NCBI GenBank assembly: GCA_963576725.1
Contig: OY755252.1
Span: 24,558,655-24,622,654 of the forward strand
Origin: Azorinus chamasolen
Lineage: Eukaryota > Mollusca > Bivalvia > Cardiida > Solecurtidae
Reading direction: 5' to 3'
DNA length: 64,000 bases
Shown here: positions 46,816 to 57,029 of the stretch, one piece after another
Position numbering within the stretch: the stretch's first letter is position 1
How the letters are laid out: every line of letters begins with the position of its first letter
Position numbers and translations under genes: made by a program
The notes under the pieces: generated by a model
Database searches by the model: none
What the model was told of the DNA's origin: nothing
Seen by the model: only the letters and a program-made list of their open reading frames with translations

Positions 46816-47665
46816 TCGTCCCAGGTCAGGTAGACCAAGAGCTACTAGCCAACGGGACGATCATGCTATTGTATTACGTCACTTACGTAACAGGTTTACA
46901 CCCGCAACTCAGACAGCACGTCACTTTAACGTCCACCCGCAGACTGTCCGCAACAGATTGCGTGAACAGAATCGCCCTATCACAGCCCGACGTCCATATA
47001 ATGGAAGTGTAATGACGTTACGCCACCGCGGTGAACGGATCCAATGGGGGCGTAGGCACCATCACTGGCGTCGCCGGGACTGGAACTCTGTCCTTTTTTC
47101 GGACGAGTCGAGGTTCAATCTGAGTCTTGCCGACTGTCGGCAACGCGTTTACCGTCGTCGAGGTGAAAGATTCGCCCAATGTTGTGTCAGGGAGTATGAA
47201 AGGTTTGGCGGCGGAGGCGTGATGGTATGGGGTGGCATTATGGGCGGGCGGAAGACAAGACTCGTTGTCATTCATGGAAACATGAATGCCCAACGGTACA
47301 TCAATGCAGTTTTAGTTCCGGAAGCCATTCAATTCCTTCAAAGATATGCTCCTGCTACACTGCAACAGGACAACGCCCGTCCACATGTAGCAAGGGTCAC
47401 AAAGGCTCGGTTGGCCGCTGCTAACGTCAACGTTATGCAGTGGCCAGCTTTGTCTCCCGACATGAATCCCATCGAACATGTATGGGATGAGTTAGGGAGA
47501 CATGTTCGCCGCAATTACAACATTAACAACATCGGCCAATTGGCGAACGCCCTCACAGCAGAATGGAACAACATGCCTAATCATGTGATCCAGCGCTACG
47601 TCAACTCGATGAGGAGGCGTATATTGGCACTCATACGGGCAAGGGGTGGTCACAATCGATATTAA
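46778..47665 (+). pseudogene. Tc1-like transposase, catalytic part (DDE)
   Basis: In the shifted frame, true homology begins at DRPRSGRPRATSQ (about 46814). The second HTH is AIVLRHLRNRFTPATQTARH. The DDE triad lies in VLFSDESRFNL, LQQDNARPHVA and SPDMNPIEHVWDELGR, followed by the family's C-terminal AEWNNMP and YVNSMRRR. Together with the N-terminal piece it has the usual 340-aa length. The single frameshift is the only lesion seen, so the copy is young. Confidence 0.88.
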
Positions 47666-47999
47666 CGGCAACATGGAAACGACAAACTGCACAGAAACCT
47701 GACTTACGGGGCATCCAGTGACCATGTTAAACACATACACATTTTGAAATTTTCGTTTTACACTCCTACCATATAAACTGGCGTCTAAATCATACGTTAC
47801 GTATGCAAGAAAGCTAAACATTCACATACATGCTCAAAACACATCCAATTTAAGTTTATTACTTCAAAATAAAAAACACGCCCACCAATTTCCACGAAAA
47901 TAGGTCAACTATGCACAGTCAGGTTTCTTTTTTGGCTCAGTATATAATAAGCCTATTAGGAATGTTATTTTTAACTACAATAAAATTGTCTCTGATTTA

Positions 48000-49714
48000 A
48001 ATATTGATGTCAATACTCCTATTTCTTGAGATTATAAACCAGTTGGTCATGTCAATACTGGTAATTTTGATATCATTAAGGATAAACGTCTCAGGACCCT
48101 CCTAACTAAAGGACCTAAATCTAGATTACCTTCCCTTATTGATTTTGACGCTTGTCGAACTCATATTGCGGAAGCTTTTCAAGAATTCTGCATCAAATGG
48201 TGTCGACGAGAACATGCTGATGTTCATGCCCTTTCGGATTGGAAGAAATGTATTTTTGATATTATTGATACGCGTATTACTTTTTAGAAATCAAATTACC
48301 AGCTTTTACCACCACGACCTAGAGTTACATTTCGCTATTTGAAGAAAAACATTTCTAATTTTCATTCAAATTATGTTCTTGTTCCTGCTGACAAGGCATC
48401 AAATAATGTAATCGTTATTTGAAGATTGTATTATGTTGATGGTTTAAAGAAGGAGTTAACTGATTGACAAACTTATATAACAGTTCATACACCTGAAAAA
48501 GGTATAGTCTCGGAACATGTAAAAATGTGCAATAGTTTTAAGTCTGGTCCTAACATAAAACAACACAAACTTTCTACTTTTTACTGGATTCCGAAATTAC
48601 ATAACAGCCCTTATGAGGGACGTTTTATTGCCAACTCTAGTTGTTGTACCACTACTAAAATATCTAAACTGTTGACGTCCTGTCTTACTACGATCAAAGA
48701 ACATGTAAAACGTTACTGTGATAAAATGTATGAACATTCTGGTATTAATGTTTTTTAGTCCATAAAAATTCAAATGATGTTTTAACGAAACTTGAAAATG
48801 AACAGTATAACATTTCTTCACTGAGCTCTTATGATTTCTCTACACTCTATACTACTCTACCTCACCATCTTATAAAGGTTAAACTGGTTATATTAATAGA
48901 AAAAAAACGTTGCCAGAGAAAACAAAATGTTCATTACTTGTAATATTCAACGTTCGTTCTTTTCGAATTCAGAAGTTGAACATTACACAATATGGACTTG
49001 CCTTGATGTTTGTAGATATCTTACCTTTCTTTTAGATAATATATTTGTGCGTTATGGGGGTACCATATATCGTCAAGTTGTTGGTATACCCATGGGTACA
49101 AATTGTGCCCCTCTTGTTGCAGATTTGTTTTTGTATTGCTATGAGAGAAGTTTATGCTTAGCTTAAAATCCTGATACACAGACCGATATTGTTAATGCTT
49201 TTAATAAAACTTCAAGGTATTTAGACGATATTTTGGATTTAGATAATCCTTATTTTGAAACTATGATTTCTTCAATTTACACAAAAGAACTGTCTTTAAA
49301 CAAAGCGAATCAATCTGAGATTATTGCTTCATTTTTAGATTTGAATCTTTCAATTACAAATGATAAAGTTTCGTCCAAAATATACGATAAAAGAGAAGAT
49401 TTTAATTTTAAAATTGTTAATTATCCTTTTCTAGATGGAGATGTGCCCCGTTCTACATCTTATGGGGTTTATATTTCTCAACTTATTCGGTTTGCCCGAG
49501 TCTGTTCTTTGCTTGAAGATTTTAACAGTCGTAATTTAGTTATAACTGATAAACTTCTTAAGCATGGTTACAGATATCACAAACTTCGGAAAACTTTTTC
49601 TAAATTTTATTATCGAAATTTACCACTCATTAGTAAATATAATTGCAATCTACGGACGTTACTGCAGCAAGGTATTTCTCAACCAGGCTTTTATGGGGAT
49701 GTTATCTACAAACT
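48000..49714 (+). pseudogene. Naiad A3 linker and reverse transcriptase remnant
   Basis: NTPIS-UGA(48027)-DYKPVGHVNTGNF, KGPKSRLPSLIDF, WCRREHADV, PADKASNN, NVIVI-UGA(48420)-RLYYVD, motif A YDFSTLYTTLPHHL, motif B GIPMGTNCAPLVADLF and motif C RYLDDI. UGA 48027, UGA 48420 and the private TAG 48285 are all in one frame. A 1-nt shift at about 49150 precedes motif C. The RT is cut at DVIYKL by the B tail. Confidence 0.78.
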
Positions 49715-50172
49715 GATATCTGTACTATTTCATTTTTGTCGTACCTTTTATTACTTTTCTACAGTTACTCTGTTTGCAGCTCAATCATTGAGTACACTAG
49801 CGATAGGTGGATACAGTATGTTCACTTAAATGTTTGTTTGTTATACATGCACTTTACCACTGTATTTGCTGTCGCTGTTGTTGTTGATTAGTCGGAGAGG
49901 GGAATGTTTATTTACACTGTTTGTCTTTTAGGATGGGGATGGAATAAGTGTGAGGTTGGGCGCCCATAAACCGATTTAACCCCCCGGTGACTTTTGTCAC
50001 TGACCGTTCCAAGGCGGTACTTCCATCTTCCTCCTATTGTATGTTTGTTTTGTCTTTGTGCGTCTCTTGTTGTTTTTTCTACTTGTGTACATTTGTTGTT
50101 TCCTTGTGTTGCTGTTCGGATGAGTGTTTGTTCTGTATGTGGGGTTTCCTGCATGACTCATTTTTGTACTTT
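49715..50172 (+). mobile_element. Naiad B tail inserted in the Naiad A3 coding region
   Basis: B sequence begins at 'gatatctgtactattt', inside the SECIS 3' arm, and runs to 'tttttgtactttt'. A3 resumes 'aggaaaattcgggatcat'. The uninterrupted form (A2 near 21330) shows almost nothing was gained or lost at the site. Confidence 0.8.
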
Positions 50173-50347
50173 TAGGAAAATTCGGGATCATATCCATGTT
50201 CATGATTTGTTTATAAAACGCATCAAAACATTTAAAAAGAAATGTTATGATCCCATTATATTGCAACGCACTGCATGTTTGCTTATCGACCCCTTTACAG
50301 TCGGTAGCTACGCTTCCCTCGTTGCTTGCGCAATGACAGGTCGATGG

Positions 50348-50412
50348 TAGTACTCTATGATGGTATACCCTTAAACTCAGATACGGGATGAGCTTACCAG
50401 ACTCATGTATTA
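50348..50412 (+). promoter_or_regulatory. SECIS-like hairpin of Naiad A3
   Basis: TAGTAC, ATGA (50357-50360), the TGGTA helix II arm, AAA and the TACCA-GAC 3' core as in A2. Helix III CTCA/CGGG has one broken pair and helix II has 'CCCTT'. The fold is kept in a copy whose coding region is damaged. Confidence 0.7.
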
Positions 50413-50941
50413 CTTGTTCCCTGTCGTGCCCTTAACGGCTTACCTGCAGGTGCTCTGACTTCAGCAAAGTCATTGAGTACGTATTTGACGGATTGCCATA
50501 GTTATTATACTATGTTTTACATGTTGTCCTGTGTTCACCGTCGTCTATGTTGTGGGTAAGTCCGGCAGGGATACCTTTATTTACAATATTTGTAAAGCTA
50601 GGGTGACTTTGAGAGAAGTGTGAAGTTAGGACGTCCGTAAACCGGTTTAAACCCCCAGTGGTATTTTTGCTACTGCCAAGGCGGTATTCTCTTTGTCACC
50701 TTTCCTTTTGTTTGCCTTGCGTCTTTGTGCTTGTGATTTTGTTCATGTGTGGAGTGTTTGTCTCTGGTTCTTGTGTGTCTTTTGGTGTTTTCTGTGTTCA
50801 TCTCGTGTGTGAGTGTGCGTTTGGGTGTGTGTATGTGTGTGTGTGTGTGTGTGTGATGCTGTCTATCGGTGTTTTGGTGGTGGTTGCGTCTTGTATGTGG
50901 CTTTGCCTGCTTGACTTTACTACTTTTCCATTTTCTTTCAG

Positions 50942-51068
50942 CAAATGGGGAAAGGGAAACAAACCACGAGTGAGACTGGCGGATGGTGTCAGAATACTAG
51001 CAAAGAGAACAGTGGTACACATAAAACAGACATACACTTGGCAAATGCACTGGCTGATTTTTTCAAAG
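50942..51068 (+). CDS. SAM methyltransferase-like protein, exon 2 of 3
   Basis: 127 bp encoding residues 72-113 plus the first base of codon 114. Acceptor 'ttttctttcag' and donor 'gtacca'. The peptide contains ETGGWCQNTS and HKTDIHLANALADFFK, the linker that precedes the SAM-binding fold in these mollusc proteins (GGWC, then a TD..L..AL..F helix). Phase 0 on the left fits exon 1 and phase 1 on the right fits exon 3: G plus CC restores Ala before KRVASFGDGPG. The acceptor region lies against the end of Naiad A3. Confidence 0.82.
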
Positions 51069-52429
51069 GTACCATAAAAGCGTTCCTATATTCGAGTTAG
51101 CAGACTGCACAACTGTATTCGAGGGTTGGGGTTGTACGGCGTTTATGTACAAATCTGCATTAAAGCACTGGAAATACAGAAACTGCATAAATCCATAGTA
51201 ATAGTGTGAATATAATGGTTTGCAAGATTATGACCGTCTTATTTCCAAACGTATCACAATGTCATTGTTAACATTTATTGAACATGAGCAAGGTCTATAT
51301 TATTGGAATATTTAGCCACAGTGCAATGCATGCACTGCAGTGATCGGGAATGAAATCATTGGAATATAGCCATACAATGTAGTCTTATAAACACTGATGT
51401 GACATTATATGTAATATATTCCAATATAGTCCTCTCAATGTGAAAATAGCCCAATCAGACCTATGTAACCGTGTAACGTGTATATATGTAGAATGGCACA
51501 ATGACACCGATTTCTCTGGTCACCGGCATGCGTGACAATATCTGTAGTCCGTTTTGTCTTTGACAGTGAGTGCGTAATATACATTTTTGTGTTGCTTTTT
51601 AACGATATCGAGACCACGGATACATTAATTCGCGAAATGACAGAGTTGTTCCATAAATAGACGCTTCCATCGATTTGGCACTGACATAAACATAACCATG
51701 TGAAGACAGGCGTGGGTCTCAGTGTTTAACATGGACTATAATTTTTAAGATGGCTAAACGGCGCTTGTGGTTAGAAAATCAATCTAGCGTTGAGAATAAG
51801 TTAACGCTCTCCCTGTTTTATGTTTATTCCAAATGTTAGTACCTAATAATTCATGGACAAATAGTGATAATGAAATATGGAAGATAGAACACTGTAGCCA
51901 TTTTTGAAACTAAAAACACATGTTTATCGAATTTCAGTAGAAAACCGAGCAGACCCTGATAGTCTCTAGAAGCCGTCTGATCTGGGTATACTCTGTTTGC
52001 AGATGCGTGAAAATGCGTTTATATGAAGGAAAGGGTTTAAGGGCACTAGTCCAGAAATGTATGAAATGCTTAATACATTATTGAATGCTTATCCCGACTT
52101 CTAACATATGAAGAACGAGACAACATGGCATGTTTTATAATTGTATTGAAATGTAACAGTAACTTCAAACATTTTAACACAAAAGGGGCGAACAATTGGA
52201 ACACTAAAATACCGAAAACACTGACGACATTTTACAGTGATCTCCGTCCAACCTCCTCCATCTTTACTTATCTCTAAGTACAATGTATGTGTATTATATA
52301 CTATGTAATTGTATACTGTGCGTATACGCATACCCATAGCTACACGTACGTTGTTGTTGAAATGCCGACAACTAGATCTATCATTAAAGGTGATGAATAC
52401 CACGGCACGGCAGCTTTAATTGCAAATCC

Positions 52430-52880
52430 AAGTTTGTGACACCAACTACCCAGGACCACAACACTATACCCAAAATACTCAAAGTTCAAGCAGACAATTC
52501 TGTAATGTCAGAAACTAAACATATCAAAATTGTGTCTTGCACATTTGCTATTCGTGATTATTTTGTATAGCAAGTATTAATTCAATAACTTTCAAATTGA
52601 AGGAGGAGTTCGCGACACCAACTCTCCATGTTTCATGCCTAAATGACAAAAAAGTTAAAGGGGAGATACTTCTGCAATGCCCAGCGCTTAACACATGGAA
52701 ATTGCGTCTTGCACATTTACTGTTCATGGTTATTATATATACCAAAAATAAACTGAAAAACTTTCAAACTGAAGGATGAGTTCGCGACACCAACTCCCCA
52801 CGTTTCATGCTAAAATGACAAAAATAATGGAATCAATGGAAGATAATTCTGCAATGCCCAGCAGTAAGCACATGCGTTTT
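52430..52880. repeat. Tandem repeat, about 190-bp unit
   Basis: Two and a half units share 'gttcgcgacaccaactc(t/c)cca', 'gtttcatgc(c/t)' and 'ctgcaatgcccagc'. The last unit runs into unique sequence near 52880. Confidence 0.8.
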
Positions 52881-53187
52881 CAAGATAAAAGGTTAAAAGT
52901 TAAAACTATATAAAATTTAGAGATAAAAAGATTTCAATTAAATTACACGACAGTTTAATGCATATGTTTAACCCTTTCCTCAATGAGTATTTATGTAAGA
53001 AATAAAGACGTCATGAATATTAATTAGATTAGTTTCTTATACACATGGACGAAGGAATTATTGACAATGACAGAAGCTGTAGAATCATATATATATTAGA
53101 TAATAAGCAAACAGAACAGACGGCTCCTATAGGAGTCATATCTGTGTCTACTCCGTTTGCAAAGGTGTATTTATGGAGTAAACGGAG

Positions 53188-53320
53188 AACCACGTTATAC
53201 GACATTGTTGCATAGCCCTCTCCACTCATATAACCACGTTATACGACATTGTTGCATAGCCCTCTCCACTCATATAACCACGTTATACGACATTGTTGCA
53301 TAGACCTCTCCACTCATATA
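53188..53320. repeat. 44-bp unit, three tandem copies
   Basis: Units 'aaccacgttatacgacattg' plus 'ttgcatag(c/a)cctctccactc' start at 53188, 53232 and 53276. Near-identical, so recently formed. Confidence 0.92.
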
Positions 53321-53535
53321 ATCTTTATTCGCTAATCGCAATCCTTGGTAACATGTCGCCTTATCTGAATCTAAGGTGTTTGACACTTGATCTAAGCTGT
53401 TTGACACGAGATCAATGGTTTCTCAATGGGTTTATCGAAATTTGCACTAAGTATACAATCTTAACTTAAATTTCATTGTAGTCTTGAATGTTGATTAGCT
53501 AACCTTTTATAACGTAAAAGTTTCAGGGGAGTGCT

Positions 53536-53612
53536 TTCGGTATGATTATCACATGATACGATTTCTGTTATTTAAAATAACAGAAATCGTATCATGTGAT
53601 AAGCATACCGAA
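53536..53612. repeat. Near-perfect 77-bp palindrome
   Basis: Two 38-base arms, 'ttcggtatgattatcacatg' onward and its complement, meet at 'ttattt-aaaataa' with one mismatch. The near-absence of decay suggests a recent snap-back insertion or selection. Confidence 0.9.
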
Positions 53613-53904
53613 CAGACACTCGGTAAGCCTTGCGTCATATTATTTAAATCAAATCGTTTGGTAACAATGAACAGTAAATAAACACAATGTAATATCCTCT
53701 GTTTGTTATATAGACTGAATAAACAATTACAAAGAAAGCTACTGATTACTGTATAGACATTAGATTACATCGAACATTTGAGCGAAGTTGCAAGAAAAGT
53801 GTATAAAGTTGAACTTCGATATCTCGAACTCGGAGAACTCGAAAATTCGTTCCTTCCAAAATCTACAACACCGACTTGTTCTAAAACATATATCTAGAAA
53901 CACA

Positions 53905-53990
53905 TGTGACAGCTTAATGCAGGACGAAAGTAATGCTGAAAGCACCCCGCTTTCTGTATTACTTTTGACCAGTATTAAGCTGTGAGCTAG
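53905..53990. repeat. Hairpin MITE ('agcttaatgcagg' family)
   Basis: 'gacagcttaatgcaggac' pairs imperfectly with 'gaccagtattaagctgtg'. A relative at 55270-55350 ('gcttaatgcaggacaccag' against 'cattacttttgtcctac') lies just before exon 3. Confidence 0.6.
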
Positions 53991-54884
53991 ATAATTTGTT
54001 TAGATTATAAATCGTATAAATCGAACCTCTTTTAACTCAAGGTAATTTGATAGTCCCTGTATTTAATTTTTTTAATCAGATCATCCTCAACACCGTGTCT
54101 GATCAGAGTTAACTGTACAAGTTAACCCATTCCCTCATATTGACGCCTCTGTAAGTCACTTCAAAACTACATATATGTAACTCTAAAATCTTCCTTTTCT
54201 TTAGTAAATGCTCCTTCTTTTGGTAGATTTATTCAAAGAGGGACTGGATTAAATGTGTAAGTTATGCTTGTATCAAACCCAAACAAGACGCATCACGTTT
54301 AACTTGACAGCTAGACTGAGCCTGTACTGTTTATAAAGTAACCATTTTTCACGCCATGATGGAGTTAATAAAATTAAGCATGCGTGATAATTATATTTTC
54401 CAGAAATACTGAACATAGATTAATTCTACATTGTGATATTGCGGTCACAGGTGCCCTTCGCATGCTATGTCTCAAGAACAACAACAACACCATCACAAAT
54501 ACATTTTGTTTTTAATCACATGTCATAAGTATCTAAAACATACCAAAATATAACCCAACCCCCAAAAAAAGTTTTCGCGAACTACCCTGCTCTATATAAT
54601 AAGCAAAAGGTATTCAACTCCGGCCGAAATCTGCTCAACAAATCGATGGGTTCATTCACTGCGATCGTCCTTGAAAGCTTATTTGACCACCGATTTACAT
54701 AAACGGTGTCTTATTTATCAAAGAAATCATCACTCTTGATGAACAGTCATCTTTATTGTCTCAGAATATTAACACGCTTTTACAACGAGTCGCCAAAGTG
54801 ACAACAAATCTCTAGAACACCGGTTAACTCTGAGGTGCGAAATAGAAAACACGCTATAATTCAAGTCGAAACACCATATAACTA

Positions 54885-55100
54885 GTCTATAAGGCATTGT
54901 CCCGGTCTGATAGCATGAGTGGATATCGTGTATTTACAATTTCTTCAAATAATAATCTTCTAAATATCTCTACAATCTTGATATTGATATCGATGAAAGT
55001 CAGTACTTTTCGGTTTTCGAAAGTAAAGACTTACAAACCGGCCGATACCAATATCAAGCTTGGAGATTTTTTGTACTACATTTAGCCCCTACATGCCTTA
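54885..55100. repeat. 200-bp foldback
   Basis: Outer arms 'tataaggcattg' and 'catgccttaca', inner arms 'tctacaatcttgatattg' and 'caatatcaagcttggagat'. A MITE-like snap-back; the ORF across it has no recognisable motif. Confidence 0.6.
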
Positions 55101-55475
55101 CAAACCCATTTGTATGCATTGTTGGATGGTCGCTTAATATTTGAATAATTCTCCTTAACCATTTGAATGTGGCAAAAAATTGTACTAATATATTCAGTGA
55201 ATGTACTAATATATATTCAGTAAACCCCCGCTAATGCGACAACCTAAAAGATGTATCATTATGGGTTCTATATGCAGGCGGTAGCTTAATGCAGGACACC
55301 AGTAATGCTGAAAGCTCCTCTGGGAGCTCACTGCATTACTTTTGTCCTACACAATCATCTGCTTATAAAGATACCCCTGTTTATGCATTAAGTGCTCGCA
55401 TAAGGGGGATATACTGTAGTTGCAATATTGCAGTGTATCTCCGCGAACGATTGTCAGTATTCATTTCATTTACAG

Positions 55476-55972
55476 CCAAAAGAGTTGCAAGTTTTGGAGA
55501 CGGTCCCGGGCGCTATAAACAACTGATTGGGGACTCGGGTAAGGTTAGAAGTTACGATGCATATGACGGTGCGCCATTCTGCGATACGACGAGCGAAGGA
55601 CGTGTTCAGTTTTTAGACCTTTCACTCAAGCAATTCGGATTGCCGGTGTATGATTGGGTGCTGAGTTTAGAGGTCGCCGAACACATACCAGCCATGTACG
55701 AGCATACTTACTTAGACAACATCTTTCGGCACGCCCGAGAAGGTGTGGTGATCAGCTGGGCTGTTCCAGGGCAGGGTGGTTATAATCATGTAAATAACAG
55801 ACCTTTTACTTATGTTATTAAAGTTATGGATGATTTCGGGTTTAGCCATGAAAAGAAAGAATCGGAAAAATTACAAAATGAAGCAACATTTTCTTATCTA
55901 AAGAACAATATTAATGTGTTTCGAAGACGAGAATTTTATAAGTTTGATAATGACAGTCAATATTTTACTTAA
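55476..55972 (+). CDS. SAM methyltransferase-like protein, exon 3 (catalytic domain and stop)
   Basis: Encodes residues 114-278. SAM-binding motif I is VASFGDGPGRYK (residues 117-128). The strand-2 acidic motif is SYDAYDGAP (139-147). The post-motif YDWVLSLEVAEHIP (172-185) carries the EH often seen in methyltransferase-23/25-like folds. Then YLDNIFRHAREGVVISWAVP and GYNHVNNR follow. The acceptor 'catttcatttacag' gives phase 1, matching exon 2. The substrate is unknown; proteins of this type are expanded in molluscs and lancelets. With the N-terminal anchor, a luminal (Golgi/ER) location is inferred. Coding is intact. Confidence 0.88.
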
Positions 55973-56081
55973 GGCAGTTAAATATGTAAACTGGGACATT
56001 ACTTATGGCCGTGTTTACCTGTACCCCATGAATATTTAAGGAAGAGGCAAGACAATCCTTATTTGTAACGTGTCTCATATT

Positions 56082-56087
56082 AATAAA
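56082..56087 (+). terminator. Candidate poly(A) signal of the methyltransferase gene
   Basis: AATAAA about 110 bases after the stop codon, on the gene's strand. It is the first perfect hexamer downstream. Use is inferred from position only. Confidence 0.4.
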
Positions 56088-56094
56088 TTATTTG

Positions 56095-56370
56095 ATGAAG
56101 GTCTGCACTGTTTGGAAACCACATACAGCTCCTGTTTGAGCTGTCTGACCAGGGTCTGTTCTGTTTGCTTACGAAATGGTATAAATATGATTCTACAGTT
56201 TCTACTTTGGCCAAACATTCCCAATTCCATGTGTCATTATAACAATTTCGGTTTGTTTTATATTAAAATTAAAATTCCTATCAGCATAATGCGGCGTCTG
56301 ATCAGAGTCTACACTGTTTGCCTATATCCCATATATGGGACCGAGGGAGCAAATGGGTTAATGGATCGAT
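56095..56370. repeat. Two short palindromic interspersed elements
   Basis: 56100-56168 ('tctgcactgtttggaaacc' ... 'agggtctgttctgtttgc') and 56285-56360 ('gcggcgtctgatcagagtct', 'acactgtttgcctat'), both decayed members of the family at 24880. Confidence 0.55.
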
Positions 56371-56704
56371 TTTAAGATTACCTATTTACGGTCAATATAT
56401 AATATCACTTCTTCAAATAGTTGTCAAGTTCTAGTGATTCTAGACTGAAATTTATACACACATGCATTCGTTTCCATGTTACCTTGTTATCCAAATATAA
56501 TGTCAGAGTTTTAAGCTTTCTATGTGGTTTTGTTTTCAGCTTTATATCTTTATAAATTCAGGGTCGACAATATCTGACATACATGTATGTACACAATAAA
56601 GACAGACATTCACTCACACGATTACACAGTAGACGATTGAATACATACATAGCTATTCATTAGCACAAACATGTTCCGCAGTTTACCTTTCTCACACGTA
56701 GTAT

Positions 56705-57029
56705 TGTAATATTGTCATGTAAATATGGAGATTGGCAGCAGTTTAAGGGTAAAGGACTATTGAGGAGGAAATGAATGACCATTTAACGTGAATCGTCTGT
56801 TATATATACAATTTGGTTAACATTTCCTGGTTCACTAACTGTATAAATATTGAGCTAGATTCTTGCTAAAAAGAGAACGAGGAGACCGGCTGATGACTGG
56901 CTAGAGACTGGCTGGAGACAGACTGGCAGGAGTCTGGGTTTGAGAAGTCGGGGAGATGCTGCCAGTTTCACTAAATAAAGTTCAGAACAGAAGTTATGGT
57001 GTCGTTATTATCGCAAACGCTATGTCTCA
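56705..57029. repeat. 5' LTR
   Basis: 325 bp. Contains 'ctgtataaatattgagc' (TATA-like), a repetitive 'gactggctagagactggctg' stretch and AATAAA before 'gttcagaacagaag'. Differs from the 3' LTR by short indels and substitutions. Confidence 0.85.

Larger units (their letters stand above)
46391..47940 (+). mobile_element. Tc1/mariner element nested in Naiad A3
   Basis: 1550 bp with terminal inverted repeats starting CTGA(A/G)(A/C)CAAAAAAGAAACC on both ends. It is flanked by TA on both sides (46389-46390 and 47941-47942), the diagnostic target duplication. It contains a Tc1-type transposase in two frames. Confidence 0.92.
45250..50933 (+). mobile_element. Naiad copy A3, near full length with two nested insertions
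   Basis: The only A copy with the 5' half. Order is leader (about 45290), endonuclease (45560-45790, with an internal loss after RTLKT), linker (46030-46390), Tc1/mariner (46391-47940), U-x-C linker at 48027, RT fingers with UGA at 48420, RT motifs to DVIYKL at 49714, a B tail (49715-50172), the C-terminus, the SECIS and the 3' UTR. It ends at about 50933, nine bases before host exon 2. Private lesions include TAA near 45340, TAG at 48285, TGA at 48465 and TAG at 48756. Confidence 0.82.
11707..50941 (+). other. Intron 1 of the methyltransferase gene, 39.2 kb
   Basis: Begins gtaacc and ends ttttctttcag. It is filled with Naiad retroelements (all on the gene's own strand), a Tc1/mariner element, a Helitron-like element, MITEs and satellites. 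I see no other exon with matching phases inside it. Confidence 0.65.
51069..55475 (+). other. Intron 2 of the methyltransferase gene, 4.4 kb
   Basis: Begins gtacca and ends 'ttcatttcatttacag'. It contains palindromic elements (51945-52010, 53105-53165), a 190-bp tandem repeat, a 44-bp triplicate, a strong hairpin and two MITE-like foldbacks. No other coding sequence seen. Confidence 0.75.

Noticed and set aside
48465..48467. Fourth UGA in Naiad A3 RT as a Sec site
   Set aside because: Other A copies have Ser TCA here, so it is a private mutation.
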